A stretch of DNA of 64,000 bases from an uncultured Armatimonadota bacterium (GCA_903927345.1 CAIYMO010000055.1:62001-126000), one strand, 5' to 3'. Positions 16,785-25,400 are shown, counted from the first letter of the stretch. Program-made: numbers and translations. The notes: generated by a model from the sequence alone, not told the origin.

Positions 16785-18377
16785 TCAGTTGAATCGAACC
16801 GGGCCGTTGTTGTGGTGAACCATATTGGCGAGGGCTTCGTAGTCCACTTTCTCGACCTTGGGCAGGGTGAGGGGCTCGTCGGTGAGGAGTTGCCAGGCTT
16901 CGGCGGCCTTGAGGTGGAGGTAGGGAACGGCGGCGTTGTGGAGGGCTTGGCCCTCGTCGCCGAGTTTGGCTGCGCGCAGTCTCGAAGACTGTTCGGCGTA
17001 CGCGAGCAGGATCAGATCGGACGCGGCGCCGACTTGGATTTGTCCATCGAGCTGCATGTGAAGCGCCTTGATCGCAAGGTCGGCGATCCAGGAATCGGCT
17101 TGCAGTGGCGATAGCGATCCAGCTTTGAGCTTGCGCTGGAAGCGGTCGGCGAGGAAGATTCGGTTGATCTCGTTGGTGCCTTCATAGATCTTGCTGACAC
17201 GGGCGTCGCGGTAATGGCGGGCAATAGGAAATTCTTCGGTGAAGCCGTAGCCGCCGTAGATCTGGAGGGCGTCGTCGATGATGAGGGCTTCGGCTTCGGT
17301 GCTGAATACTTTGCACGCCGAGCACTCAATTGCGTATTCCTCGGCGGCTTTTCGATTGCCGTCAATGGTTCCTCCGTAGAGATCGAAGGCCTCGTCGATG
17401 AGGGCTCCGGTGCGATAAATCATGGACTCGGCGACGAAGAAGAGGGCGGCCATTTGACCGAGCTTCTTTTGGATGAGACCGAATTCGGAGAGGGATTTGC
17501 CGAACTGCTTGCGGTCGCGAGAGTAGCCGGCGGCGAGTTCGATTGCGTTCCGTGCCGGACCGATGCTCATGCTGGACAGCTTGAAACGGCCGATATTGAG
17601 GGCGTTGAAGGCGACGTGGTGACCCTTTCCGGCTTCGTAAAGAAGGTTATCCAACGGGATCTCGGCGTCTTCCAGGACGATTCGGGCGGTTGAAGATCCC
17701 TTGAGTCCCATCTTGTGTTCTTCGCGGGCGATGGTGAGACCGGGGGTGTCGCGGGGGACGATGAAGGCGCTGAAATCAGTGCCGTTAATCTTCGCCATGA
17801 CAAGGAACTGGTCGGCCCATTTAGCGTTGCTAATCCACATCTTGGTGCCGTTGAGAACCCACTTGTCGCCCTTTTGGACGGCGGTGGTCGTGGCGCTGAG
17901 AGCGTCGGAGCCGGAGTTTGGCTCGCTAAGGGCGTAGGCACCGATGGATTCGCCACTGGTGAGCGCAGGAAGGAATTTGGCTTTCTGCTCGTCGGATCCG
18001 AAGAGGGAGAGACCGACTTGGCTGATACCGCTGGTGATTCCGTAGGTTACGGACATTGAGCCGTTGAGGCTCATGAATTCAAGGATGCGGGCGGCGAGGT
18101 TTTTGCCGAGCCCGAGTCCGCCGTAGGCTTCGGGGGAGTCGATTCCGCAGAGTCCGAGTTCGCCGGCCTTGGCGATGAGCTTGGGCATGAGCCCCTCTTC
18201 TTGGTGGTCGATCGCCTCGAGGTGAGGCATGATCTCCGCGCGGCAGAACTGCTCGGCGGTGTCAATCATCATCTTCTCGTCGCTGCTGAAGTCTTCGGGA
18301 GTGAAGGAGCGAGCAGGGGTTCCGCAGAGAAAAGAGGCGCCAAGAATAAGGGTTTCGGACATCGTTGTACCAGTCAT
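16785..18377 (-). CDS. Acyl-CoA dehydrogenase family protein with C-terminal extension
   Basis: A 530-aa flavoprotein that would oxidise an acyl-CoA at the alpha-beta bond and pass electrons to ETF. The core carries the FAD-binding YALSEPNSGSDA and KWVLNGTKMWISNA motifs, and IYEGTNEINR with the catalytic-base glutamate position. After about residue 405 there is an additional helical region of roughly 120 residues (LADLAIK-like helices through VHHNNGPVRFN). This matches the larger, very-long-chain-like members rather than the usual 380-aa enzymes. The start could be the ATG at 18377 or the one at 18362. Substrate chain length is unknown. Confidence 0.87.
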   Translation of the reverse strand: MTGTTMSETLILGASFLCGTPARSFTPEDFSSDEKMMIDTAEQFCRAEIMPHLEAIDHQEEGLMPKLIAKAGELGLCGIDSPEAYGGLGLGKNLAARILEFMSLNGSMSVTYGITSGISQVGLSLFGSDEQKAKFLPALTSGESIGAYALSEPNSGSDALSATTTAVQKGDKWVLNGTKMWISNAKWADQFLVMAKINGTDFSAFIVPRDTPGLTIAREEHKMGLKGSSTARIVLEDAEIPLDNLLYEAGKGHHVAFNALNIGRFKLSSMSIGPARNAIELAAGYSRDRKQFGKSLSEFGLIQKKLGQMAALFFVAESMIYRTGALIDEAFDLYGGTIDGNRKAAEEYAIECSACKVFSTEAEALIIDDALQIYGGYGFTEEFPIARHYRDARVSKIYEGTNEINRIFLADRFQRKLKAGSLSPLQADSWIADLAIKALHMQLDGQIQVGAASDLILLAYAEQSSRLRAAKLGDEGQALHNAAVPYLHLKAAEAWQLLTDEPLTLPKVEKVDYEALANMVHHNNGPVRFN

Positions 18378-18433
18378 ATTATGGCGGATTACATCTGGGG
18401 TCGACAGGCTCGAAATCGCTTAGAATAGTTAAC

Positions 18434-18724
18434 GTGGGGCACGAGCAGAGGTGGTGCGTTAACTGCGGCAAGGAGATGTTGCGGCAGGATCGGTGGTGCT
18501 TCCATTGTGGCTGGGGCAGTGAGGAGCCGGTGCGGCAGAGCAAAGACGCCCAGCGCGGATGGCTGTTCTTGACGGCTGCATTGCTCGGTTTTGGCAACGG
18601 AGTCCGGGTTGATTGGCAGCTCGGTTTTTTTCTGTGGACTGGGCTTTACGTCTTGTTTGTGGTCTTGAGCTTGTGCGCGGGCATTGCGTATCTTGTGATT
18701 TCACGCATGCGCAACTTGCACTGA
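18434..18724 (+). CDS. Small zinc-ribbon membrane protein
   Basis: A 96-aa protein from the GTG at 18434. It begins with a CxxC-x9-CxxC zinc ribbon (CVNCGKEMLRQDRWCFHCG) and has two hydrophobic helices near the C-terminus (LFLTAALLGF; LYVLFVVLSLCAGIAYLVI). The reading frame is open further upstream but would run into the divergent acyl-CoA dehydrogenase start. No Shine-Dalgarno is visible, so the start is uncertain. It converges on the HupE gene with a 3-base gap. The function is unknown. Confidence 0.55.
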   Translation: MGHEQRWCVNCGKEMLRQDRWCFHCGWGSEEPVRQSKDAQRGWLFLTAALLGFGNGVRVDWQLGFFLWTGLYVLFVVLSLCAGIAYLVISRMRNLH

Positions 18725-18727
18725 AGC

Positions 18728-19720
18728 TTAAGCCGTAAAGACGCGCTGGAAGAACCAGACGAGTGCGACGAGTGCGAAGCCTGTGCTGGCGAATTGGGTG
18801 ACTCGGACCTGGAGTTTTGGCTTTCGGGCGAGCGTTGCAAGAGCGGCAAAGCCGATGAATGCGATGCTGAGTTGGGCGAGCTCAAGCCCAAGGTTAAAGC
18901 TGAGGAGCGCGGACCAGACGTTGGTTTTGTCGAAGCCCTTTTCGATGAGACCACCCGCGAATCCGAATCCATGGATGAGTCCAAAGCCGAATGCGATGTA
19001 GACAGTATCGGTCCTCGGCGCATCGGTGTCGGCAGATTGAGGTAGCCGGGTTTGGCGGAATGCTTGGAACGCGACGATAGCGATGCTTAGTGCGATAATC
19101 GGTTCGACAAGGCGCGGGGGAAGGGTGAACCCTTTGAGGGCGACCAGAGCTAGCGTGCAACAGTGCGCGATTGTGAAGGCAGTGATGACCTTTGCGACCT
19201 GGCGCAGTTGACGGGCGACGAGGACGAGGGAAAGGACGAATAAGATGTGGTCGAGGCCGTTGAGGAGGTGTTCGATTCCGAGGCGGAAGAAGCCGCCGAG
19301 CGATTCACCTTGGGTGTCTGGTTTGTAGCTCTTCTGAGTCGAGAGTAACCCGTTTTGGAAGGCAAGGAGCACGGTGGTCATGTCTTTTCGCTCGGGTCGT
19401 AACGGGGCGCTGAGAGTGAATTCTCCTTCGACTTCCACCTCAAGGCGAGCCTGCCAGTAGGTGAGGTCGTCAGACTTTTCCGTTGACGAGACTTGTTCGG
19501 CGATGGTGACCGGGCGGCCGTTTTGGAGGATGTGGAGGCGTTTTCGGACTTCAACGTCTGGGTTGATCGCGAGCGAATCGGATTTGTGGATGCCCAGGGA
19601 GACGAATGCCTTGTTACCGGTTTGGATGATGCGGATGATGTCGACTGTTAGGTCGTGGGCGCAGGCAAAGACGGAGCACATCAGGATTCCGATTGCTAGC
19701 AACGCCTTCATAGGTCTCAT
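18728..19720 (-). CDS. HupE/UreJ-family transporter
   Basis: A 330-aa inner-membrane protein. A signal-like start precedes an extracytoplasmic beta domain to about residue 140, then six to seven helices of the HupE/UreJ_2 family. Motifs: GIEHLLNGLDHILFVLSLV, FTIAHCCTLAL and FGLIHGFGFAG. The conserved His and Asp in these helices are the presumed metal ligands. Family members are thought to import nickel or cobalt for hydrogenase or urease, but neither enzyme is encoded here, so the substrate is open. The start could be the ATG at 19720 or the next Met, four codons in. Confidence 0.8.
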   Translation of the reverse strand: MRPMKALLAIGILMCSVFACAHDLTVDIIRIIQTGNKAFVSLGIHKSDSLAINPDVEVRKRLHILQNGRPVTIAEQVSSTEKSDDLTYWQARLEVEVEGEFTLSAPLRPERKDMTTVLLAFQNGLLSTQKSYKPDTQGESLGGFFRLGIEHLLNGLDHILFVLSLVLVARQLRQVAKVITAFTIAHCCTLALVALKGFTLPPRLVEPIIALSIAIVAFQAFRQTRLPQSADTDAPRTDTVYIAFGFGLIHGFGFAGGLIEKGFDKTNVWSALLSFNLGLELAQLSIAFIGFAALATLARKPKLQVRVTQFASTGFALVALVWFFQRVFTA

Positions 19721-19818
19721 TTTGTCTTGGTTCTGTTTGGAAAAGATTAGCCCGGCGAGATTGAACCGGGGCTCCTGGGCAATATTCTGAGAATGGTAAC
19801 CTTAAGGGGTACCTCCGA

Positions 19819-19894
19819 GGGCCTGTAGCTCAGGGGTTAGAGCGGACGGCTCATAACCGTTTGGTCGCGGGTTCGATCCCCGCCGGGCCCACCA
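19819..19894 (+). tRNA. tRNA with CAT anticodon, probably tRNA-Ile2 (lysidine type)
   Basis: A full 76-nt cloverleaf with encoded CCA. The acceptor is 7 bp (GGGCCTG with CGGGCCC), the D-arm GCTC/GAGC and the anticodon stem GACGG/CCGTT with loop CTCATAA. The T-arm is GCGGG/CCCGC. The anticodon CAT alone would read as Met. The acceptor pairs C4-G69 and C5-G68 and the TTGGTCGC variable region resemble E. coli tRNA-Ile2 rather than elongator tRNA-Met. This points to an AUA-reading tRNA-Ile needing TilS lysidine modification. Initiator Met is excluded by the fully paired first base pair. Confidence 0.85.
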
Positions 19895-19914
19895 AGTTCT
19901 GGCTTATCGCCTTC

Positions 19915-20901
19915 TTATCGCATGCCTTCTGCCGTGATAGCGTCTGGGGCTTTGGGTGATCCGTTGTCGACGTAGCGGATTCCACCGAGTCGGTTGAACG
20001 GTAGCCAGACGAATTCTGCTCGTCCGATGATGCTGTCTCGGTTGATGAGACCCCATGCGCGGCCGTCAAAGCTGTTGTTTCGGTTATCTCCGATGAAGAG
20101 GAACTGACCGGCGGGAATTGGCTGAGCCGGGAGGTTTCGCACTTCTGCCGATTCGGATTCAGCTGCATCGCGGATGATGAACGGCTCGGCGACCCAGTAG
20201 GGTTGTCGACCACTGTTCGAGCGCGAAGCGGGGAACTGTGCGTTGGCGTCGCTTTCGGTGTAGTTGAGAGGAATGAGCTTGCCCTTGAAGTTGACGAGCT
20301 TCCAGCTTTGCTTTTGGTATTCCGCGGTTTCTGCTTGGGAGAAGAGTCGGAATTCGGCTTGGCTGACTTGCTCGGAGAAGTGCCAGTAGGGCTCCCAGAG
20401 GATTTTGCCGTTGATGTAAACAACGCCGTTTCGCATCTCAACGATGTCTCCGGGGAGACCGATGAGTCGCTTGACGAAGTCCACCTTTGGATCGTTTGTT
20501 CCTGGGCGAAGCTGTTCTGGTGAGCACGCATAGGCGGGCGGGTGGAAGACGACGATGTCGCCTCGCTTTGGCTCGCTATAGCGATAAATTGCTTTATTCA
20601 GACCGATGAAGTCGCCTACTTTGAGGGTTGGGTTCAGCGATCCGGTCGGAATTTGGAAGGTCTGGAAGAAGTAGGGGCGGATCACCATGAAGATGAACAC
20701 GGCCGCATAGATGAGCGAATCGAAGAGATCGCTGAGACCTGATAAAAACTTAACCCCAAAGCCCTGTTTGTGCTTTGGGGTTCTTGATGAAACGAAGTGC
20801 GAGACGATTCTAACCGCCGTCAACGTAACTGAGAAGATGAGAATTTGGCTGAGCGGAGTCCGCGCAACCATATCCACATATTCAAGTGTTGACGAAGGCA
20901 T
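19915..20901 (-). CDS. lepB: Signal peptidase I
   Basis: A 328-aa membrane serine protease that removes signal peptides. Two N-terminal membrane helices span about 17-36 and 61-80. The catalytic serine S88 sits in QIPTGSLNPTL, a variant of the usual IPSxSM motif. The lysine general base is K144 in FVKRLIGLPGD, and box E reads GDNRNNSFDGRAWG. A large insert of about 80 residues lies between the lysine box and box E. It starts 3 bases after rplS, so the two are cotranscribed. An intrinsic-terminator-like hairpin lies inside its 5' coding part. Confidence 0.92.
   Translation of the reverse strand: MPSSTLEYVDMVARTPLSQILIFSVTLTAVRIVSHFVSSRTPKHKQGFGVKFLSGLSDLFDSLIYAAVFIFMVIRPYFFQTFQIPTGSLNPTLKVGDFIGLNKAIYRYSEPKRGDIVVFHPPAYACSPEQLRPGTNDPKVDFVKRLIGLPGDIVEMRNGVVYINGKILWEPYWHFSEQVSQAEFRLFSQAETAEYQKQSWKLVNFKGKLIPLNYTESDANAQFPASRSNSGRQPYWVAEPFIIRDAAESESAEVRNLPAQPIPAGQFLFIGDNRNNSFDGRAWGLINRDSIIGRAEFVWLPFNRLGGIRYVDNGSPKAPDAITAEGMR
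20743..20782 (-). terminator. Terminator-like hairpin inside the lepB coding region
   Basis: A perfect 11-bp stem (20752-20762 with 20772-20782) with a 9-base loop is followed, in the sense direction of lepB, by AAGTTTTTATC. It falls about 120-150 bases into lepB, just past the rplS-lepB junction. The structure is clear. Whether it attenuates lepB transcription is inference. Confidence 0.45.
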
Positions 20902-20904
20902 GAA

Positions 20905-21255
20905 TTAGCGTCGCTCTTTGATTCGAGCTTCCTTACCGACCTTGCCTCGGAGGTAATAAAGCTTTGCTCGGCGGACCTTACCGCGTCGAGTGACTTCAAA
21001 TCGTGCCACGTTTGGCGAGTGGATTGGGAAGGTTCTTTCGACGCCTACGCCGCTGGTGATCTTGCGGAGCGTAATGGTCTTGGCAATGCCACCGTGCTTG
21101 ACGGCGATGCAGGTGCCTTCAAAAAGCTGAATTCGCTCTTTGTTTCCTTCGCGGACCTTTACGTGCACCTTGACGGTGTCACCAGGCCAGATCTCTGGAA
21201 CGTCGGTCTTGATGTTGGCCGCGACCACGCTCTCCAAAATTGCTTGTTTCGACAT
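20905..21255 (-). CDS. rplS: 50S ribosomal protein L19
   Basis: The 116-aa L19 protein, located at the 30S-50S interface. Typical stretches are visible: [50 protein letters not shown] and [16 protein letters not shown]. Its length is normal for the family. In many bacteria rplS follows rpsP-rimM-trmD; here it leads lepB, and trmD lies 13 kb away. The 5' leader contains a small GCCTCT/AGAGGC stem (21284-21300), and no strong Shine-Dalgarno is seen before the ATG. Confidence 0.95.
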   Translation of the reverse strand: MSKQAILESVVAANIKTDVPEIWPGDTVKVHVKVREGNKERIQLFEGTCIAVKHGGIAKTITLRKITSGVGVERTFPIHSPNVARFEVTRRGKVRRAKLYYLRGKVGKEARIKERR

Positions 21256-21438
21256 GTTTTGTTTTACTTCTGTATCCGTTTTTGCCTCTGCGAGAGAGGC
21301 GTTGTCGAGTTCAGTGAACCAGACAGTGTTAACGTCAAGAGGCGCGACAGAAGTTCCACGCTTAGACGGAATTTATATTATGGCACATCAGTTTGATTTG
21401 CGGCTGAAAAGTGAATCGGATGGGCTAATCTCAGGATC

Positions 21439-23067
21439 ATGATTTTCCGCTCTTGTCAGAGGGCATTTGTTGCTCTGCTATTAATGTCCGCCTTGGGCGC
21501 AACGGCGGTCGCCGGCAACCCAGTCCTGGATGCTGTTCAATTGTTGGGGCAATCTGGGCTAAAAGCGAGTGACTCTGTTGCTAAGAGCCTTCTCAAGTTT
21601 AAGCCAACGAAGTCTCGAAAGGGAATTGGGGCGGCGGTTGCCGAACTTGCCAGTACAGCGGACGAGAAGAAGACTTACCAGGAGACTGCTTTGGTGGTTG
21701 TGGAGGGTCTTGAGAAGAGCTTTGTTGGCACGGAGCTTGAGTCGGACGCTTCAGCGAATCTGGCGCTGGGTTTGGTTGGTTTATACACGACGGCAAAGAA
21801 AGCCGAACTCTCCGACGAAGCGTTTTTGGTTGCCCTCAATAGTTTGCGGAAGCAACTTGACACTCCCGCAATCCGGGATGCTTCGGATGAGGATAAAGAG
21901 CTTGCGGGCGAAAAGGTGCTTGCGCTTTACGCCATTGCAGGTTCGCTGGTCGAAGCCGTTTCGGAGCCTCAACAAAAGGAACAGTTTCGTCAGGTCGCGG
22001 GATTACTCTTCACTCTGGTCACCGGAGCCACGGTCGATTCTGTGGTCTATTCTGCCAAGGGATTCGAAATCAAGGGCGCCAAGCCAGCTACTTCAGCGGT
22101 GGTAACTCCATCCAAGGAGCTGAAATCAAGCTCGGGCACGGCGCCAGAATTTGTGAGTGGGCTTCCGGCTGGTTGGGTCCAGAAGGATGTCTGGATGGTT
22201 AAGACGGTTTCGGATGGCACTCGCCACACGTCTGGGCTTGCTCGACTGTTACCCGCCGTTCAGCCGGGGCCGAGCGTTGGTCAGATTTTGAGCGATGTTT
22301 GGGCGAAGCATGTGCCCGCAGAGTTCGCGGGCAAGAACGGCGGGATGATCTACCGGCGTTACATCGGCGATGGGGTTCCGGCTTTCTTCATCGTTGGCGC
22401 GGGGAGGGAAAAGGGGCGTGAGGCGGATTCAGTCTTTACTGTGATGCTGGTGGATTGTAAGAGCCACTGGCAGCCGATTGTGATGGCTCAGACTTATGAG
22501 GAAACCGGCGACTTTCGGGTCGGGGTTGAGATGTCATCCCGTTTCGCATTGAATAGCAGTGGGGCATATCTCGAAGAGTATCTGGCGACCGTTAGGTGTG
22601 CCGATACACGAGGCAAGCCGTTATTCGATAAGTCTGCGATGGTTGGTGAGTTTGGCTACGGATCGTACGCGAGCATGGACTATGTTAATGTCTATTCGGG
22701 AGCGAGTTCGACGAGTTATACGACCTACGGAGGAACTCTGAACTTGAAGGCCGACGGAACCTTTGACTTCAGTTACGGCGGAGCTTCAAGCAGCTATGGG
22801 AGCGCGGCGCAGTTTGGCGGACAAAAGGGAAGCGGGACCTGGACGATATCGGGAGATATCTTGACGCTTAACTACTTGAAGTTTGAGCAATTCAGAAACG
22901 GTGTTGTTGACTCTTACAAACTCAAGGAGAAGAAGTACCGGGTCGGAGGCTCGACGAGCTTTGGCGACGGTGTGAAGATCCTGATTCTAAAAGATCGCTT
23001 GGATCTCCCGATGTCGTTTGGGAACTTGGCGGATAAGTCGGATTGGTACACCACCAAGAAGAAGTAA
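21439..23067 (+). CDS. Secreted protein of unknown function with C-terminal beta domain
   Basis: A 542-aa exported protein with a signal peptide (ALLLMSALGATAVAG, residues 12-26). Residues 30-215 are helical and rich in Ala, Lys and Leu. A linker of Ser/Thr/Pro follows. Residues 230-390 form a mixed domain (GLPAGWVQKDVWMVKTVSDG...). The last 150 residues are a Gly/Ser/Tyr-rich beta domain with a repeated feature (GTLNLKADGTFDFSYGG; GSGTWTISGDILTLNY), reminiscent of lipocalin-like ligand-free barrels. It ends one base before the convergent nitrilase-family gene. I cannot assign a family. Confidence 0.6.
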   Translation: MIFRSCQRAFVALLLMSALGATAVAGNPVLDAVQLLGQSGLKASDSVAKSLLKFKPTKSRKGIGAAVAELASTADEKKTYQETALVVVEGLEKSFVGTELESDASANLALGLVGLYTTAKKAELSDEAFLVALNSLRKQLDTPAIRDASDEDKELAGEKVLALYAIAGSLVEAVSEPQQKEQFRQVAGLLFTLVTGATVDSVVYSAKGFEIKGAKPATSAVVTPSKELKSSSGTAPEFVSGLPAGWVQKDVWMVKTVSDGTRHTSGLARLLPAVQPGPSVGQILSDVWAKHVPAEFAGKNGGMIYRRYIGDGVPAFFIVGAGREKGREADSVFTVMLVDCKSHWQPIVMAQTYEETGDFRVGVEMSSRFALNSSGAYLEEYLATVRCADTRGKPLFDKSAMVGEFGYGSYASMDYVNVYSGASSTSYTTYGGTLNLKADGTFDFSYGGASSSYGSAAQFGGQKGSGTWTISGDILTLNYLKFEQFRNGVVDSYKLKEKKYRVGGSTSFGDGVKILILKDRLDLPMSFGNLADKSDWYTTKKK

Positions 23068-23068
23068 C

Positions 23069-23854
23069 TCAATCAGCGTAGATTGCGACGGCCTCGACGG
23101 TGGTCGGTTCGCTTAGCTTGTGTTTGGTGATCGAAGGCTCATCGAATACGGCTTGAACGAGGAGCTCGCCTTTGCGGGAGACGATTTTGCTTCCTCCGAG
23201 GTTTCCGGTTGGGGTGCCGAAGCCCCATTCGGCGGTGTTGACGACGATGAAGTCGGCGTCGAAGTGGCGGGCGGCTTCTTCGGCGAGGGAATTGCCTTTG
23301 GAGTGCGGCCCCATGTCCATGACACCGATAACGAACACTGCATCTAGCTTGGTGTTTAGTCCTTCGAGGATTCGGTAGCAGTGGCTGCTTGTGTAACTTC
23401 CTACGACTCCGGCGAATTCGGAGCAGATGAGAATCGCACAGGTTTTGCCGTTGAGCTGAAAGGAGGATCGAGATTCAGGTTCAGCAGGTAGGAATATGTC
23501 GTTTCGAATTTCATCGTCGGTGAAGACGATCTTGGGCTGAACGGTTATGAGCTCTCCCTCGATGTTAACAACAATCGCGGCGTTCCAGGGCTTGTATTGT
23601 TCGGGAGATCCGAAGAATGGGGCGCCGAAGATTGCGGCGGTTTTGGATGCGCGGCACGCAGCTTGTATCTGGAGAAAAGCTTCGTCGAGTTTGGATCGGG
23701 AGATGTCTCCTCCCATAACGTAGTTGTAGCCAGTAAGGGCGCACTCGGGGAAGACGGCGAGGTCGGCGTTTGCCTCGGTGATCGCGTCGACGATGTGGCG
23801 GCAGTTCCCGGCGATGGTGAGCGACATCGGGATCTGGCACATTGCGATCGTCAT
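23069..23854 (-). CDS. Carbon-nitrogen hydrolase (nitrilase superfamily)
   Basis: A 261-aa cytoplasmic amidase-type enzyme from the ATG at 23854, which has AGGGG 4-5 bases upstream. The Glu-Lys-Cys triad is visible: E37 in FPECALTGYN, K108 in VQPKIVFTDDE and C144 in ILICSEFAG. The substrate cannot be inferred. Candidates within the superfamily include aliphatic amides and carbamoyl compounds. A longer frame to 23992 would cross the terminator of the next gene upstream and was rejected. It is probably monocistronic. Confidence 0.83.
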   Translation of the reverse strand: MTIAMCQIPMSLTIAGNCRHIVDAITEANADLAVFPECALTGYNYVMGGDISRSKLDEAFLQIQAACRASKTAAIFGAPFFGSPEQYKPWNAAIVVNIEGELITVQPKIVFTDDEIRNDIFLPAEPESRSSFQLNGKTCAILICSEFAGVVGSYTSSHCYRILEGLNTKLDAVFVIGVMDMGPHSKGNSLAEEAARHFDADFIVVNTAEWGFGTPTGNLGGSKIVSRKGELLVQAVFDEPSITKHKLSEPTTVEAVAIYAD

Positions 23855-23870
23855 CGTGCCCCTAGTATGA

Positions 23871-23930
23871 CAAAAAATAGCCTGGCGGTCGGGGTCTGAA
23901 GGAAAGTTCAGATACCCCTTGACCAGGCTA
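23871..23930 (-). terminator. Intrinsic terminator of the first PEP-CTERM gene
   Basis: A long imperfect stem (23878-23899 with 23908-23930, containing TAGCCTGG/CCAGGCTA and GGGGTCTGA/TCAGATACCCC) is followed on the minus strand by TATTTTTTG. It is placed between the PEP-CTERM stop at 23952 and the nitrilase-family start at 23854, so it insulates the two. Confidence 0.8.
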
Positions 23931-23951
23931 CTCTTGCGAGCTACCAGGTGG

Positions 23952-24590
23952 TTATGCCTGTGCGCGCTTCTGCTTTCGCTTTCGGGAAACAAGTCCGATA
24001 GCGCCGCAGAGGATTCCGGCCATCGAGACTGGCTCTGGAACTGGCTGTGAGGTGCCGTGGATGTGAGCGGTCACCGATGCGAGCTGGCCTGGTGCGATGG
24101 AAACGTCATTGACGGCCATCGTGAACGTGCCCATCTCGGTTGCGTTCGCATAGTTGAAGGTCTGGGCGGTGTTGTCGAAGTCGATAAAGACTCCGCCGTT
24201 TCCGCTGGTGACCGTTCCGGTAATGATGTCGTTGAACGTCGTCACTGCGCCGCCCGTGATGGTCGAAGGCGAAGTGAAGGTTACTTGAATCTGGAACGTG
24301 TTGCCGTTGTAGACGTGGTCAACGCTGTTTAGGGCGAATGAGCCGAGGTTGTTGAAGTTGGCGCCTGGGCTAGGATTGCCACCGAGATCAAGCTGGTTGC
24401 TGATCGTTGTGTTATCGAATGTCGAATTCGAGTAGCTGAGGCCCAGCAGGGTGTCGTTAGGTGCAAATGCTCCACCGTTGAACGCGCCGAGGGTTGATCC
24501 GGTGAGGTGAACTTCACCAGCAGCGGCAACTCCGGCGAGGAGAGCGAGCCCCATCACCATTGTTGAACGAAATGAAATGTATGTAGTCAT
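23952..24590 (-). CDS. PEP-CTERM surface protein 1
   Basis: A 212-aa secreted protein with an N-terminal signal peptide (MVMGLALLAGVAAAG). The low-Cys beta-rich body is full of Thr, Asn and Gly. A C-terminal sorting tag starts near residue 184: VPEPVSMAGILCGAIGLVSR followed by a basic tail. PEP-CTERM tags are recognised by an exosortase/archaeosortase-type enzyme. No exosortase gene is in the window. The body has no recognisable domain. It has its own strong terminator, and a GTCAGTGA palindrome lies about 100 bases upstream. Confidence 0.82.
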   Translation of the reverse strand: MTTYISFRSTMVMGLALLAGVAAAGEVHLTGSTLGAFNGGAFAPNDTLLGLSYSNSTFDNTTISNQLDLGGNPSPGANFNNLGSFALNSVDHVYNGNTFQIQVTFTSPSTITGGAVTTFNDIITGTVTSGNGGVFIDFDNTAQTFNYANATEMGTFTMAVNDVSIAPGQLASVTAHIHGTSQPVPEPVSMAGILCGAIGLVSRKRKQKRAQA

Positions 24591-24694
24591 TGTTTTCCAA
24601 TCCCATTCGACCCAAAGTGGACCGAACTGAGACCAGTATCAAGCGGAGGCGGGGAATCAAGAAAGTCGCTTCTTACGCTGACTGGAGTTCGTTT

Positions 24695-24714
24695 GTCAGT
24701 GAGATGACTGACAC
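24695..24714. promoter_or_regulatory. Inverted repeat TGTCAGT-N6-ACTGACA
   Basis: Seven-base arms (24695-24701 with 24708-24714) with a 6-base spacer lie 13 bases before the small membrane gene at 24728 and about 105 bases upstream of the divergent PEP-CTERM gene. It contains GTCAGTGA, the octamer found twice before the DinB-like gene at 5009. A shared dimeric regulator is possible. Confidence 0.4.
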
Positions 24715-24727
24715 ATGAGAGACCGAC

Positions 24728-24976
24728 TTGTTCAACTTCTTACAAGGGCCGCATAGTGGAACCGTGGAACGTGGTTACGGAATTAGTGAAGTCGAAACTC
24801 GAACTGGGCTTATCCGAATCGCAGTTATCGCAACGGTGCTGGTGATTGCAGGAACCCTTTCGACCTTGTGGATAGCAAGTTGTCAACGTGGCAAAGAAAA
24901 GCGCCGAGTTGATGACAAGCTTGACAATGCATTGGCGGAATCGATGGACTGCAGCGATCCCACCGGAACCTACTAA
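24728..24976 (+). CDS. Small single-pass membrane protein
   Basis: An 82-aa protein from a TTG at 24728, with GAGAG about 6 bases upstream; a GTG at 24764 would give 70 aa. One transmembrane helix spans about residues 29-50 (IRIAVIATVLVIAGTLSTLW). It is followed by a short basic and acidic tail. It precedes the BON lipoprotein by 12 bases and is probably cotranscribed. No family is recognised, and the start is uncertain. Confidence 0.5.
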   Translation: MFNFLQGPHSGTVERGYGISEVETRTGLIRIAVIATVLVIAGTLSTLWIASCQRGKEKRRVDDKLDNALAESMDCSDPTGTY

Positions 24977-24988
24977 GTTGGAACAACA

Positions 24989-25384
24989 ATGAACAAGACG
25001 ATTCTCATTTTGACAAGCTGCCTTTTGGGTCTCACCCTTGGGTGCTCGAAGACGGCAGAGGGCATGAAGAAGGACAACGAGTCGGCTCGGCAGGATGTTG
25101 CCAGCGGCGCGAGCAACATGGTTGATGATGCGAGCAACGCATCGGCAAACATGGGGGTTGCAGCGATGCTGACCCCAAAGATTAAGCTTGCGATCACTGC
25201 AGATAAGACGTTGAACGCAGACGGGAATTTGATCAACGTGGATTCGACCTCGGAGCTGATTACTCTGCAAGGGCACGTCACATCGGAGAAGATGAAAGCT
25301 CTGGCGGGCGAGATTGCCCAGAAGGTGATGACGGAGAACGAAGCGAAGCAAACCTTGATGAACCAGCTTGTCGTCCAGATGTAA
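24989..25384 (+). CDS. BON-domain lipoprotein
   Basis: A 131-aa lipoprotein with lipobox LTLGC (Cys19). After a Ser/Asn/Asp-rich linker (residues 20-58), one BON domain spans about 59-130, with the pattern KIKLAITADKTLNADGNLIN then ITLQGHVTSEKMKALAGEIA. BON domains bind phospholipid surfaces and appear in periplasmic stress proteins such as OsmY. It probably sits in the envelope and shares a transcript with the preceding small membrane gene. An 11-bp hairpin with following T residues terminates it. Confidence 0.75.
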   Translation: MNKTILILTSCLLGLTLGCSKTAEGMKKDNESARQDVASGASNMVDDASNASANMGVAAMLTPKIKLAITADKTLNADGNLINVDSTSELITLQGHVTSEKMKALAGEIAQKVMTENEAKQTLMNQLVVQM

Positions 25385-25400
25385 GCCCAGTTCGAATATG

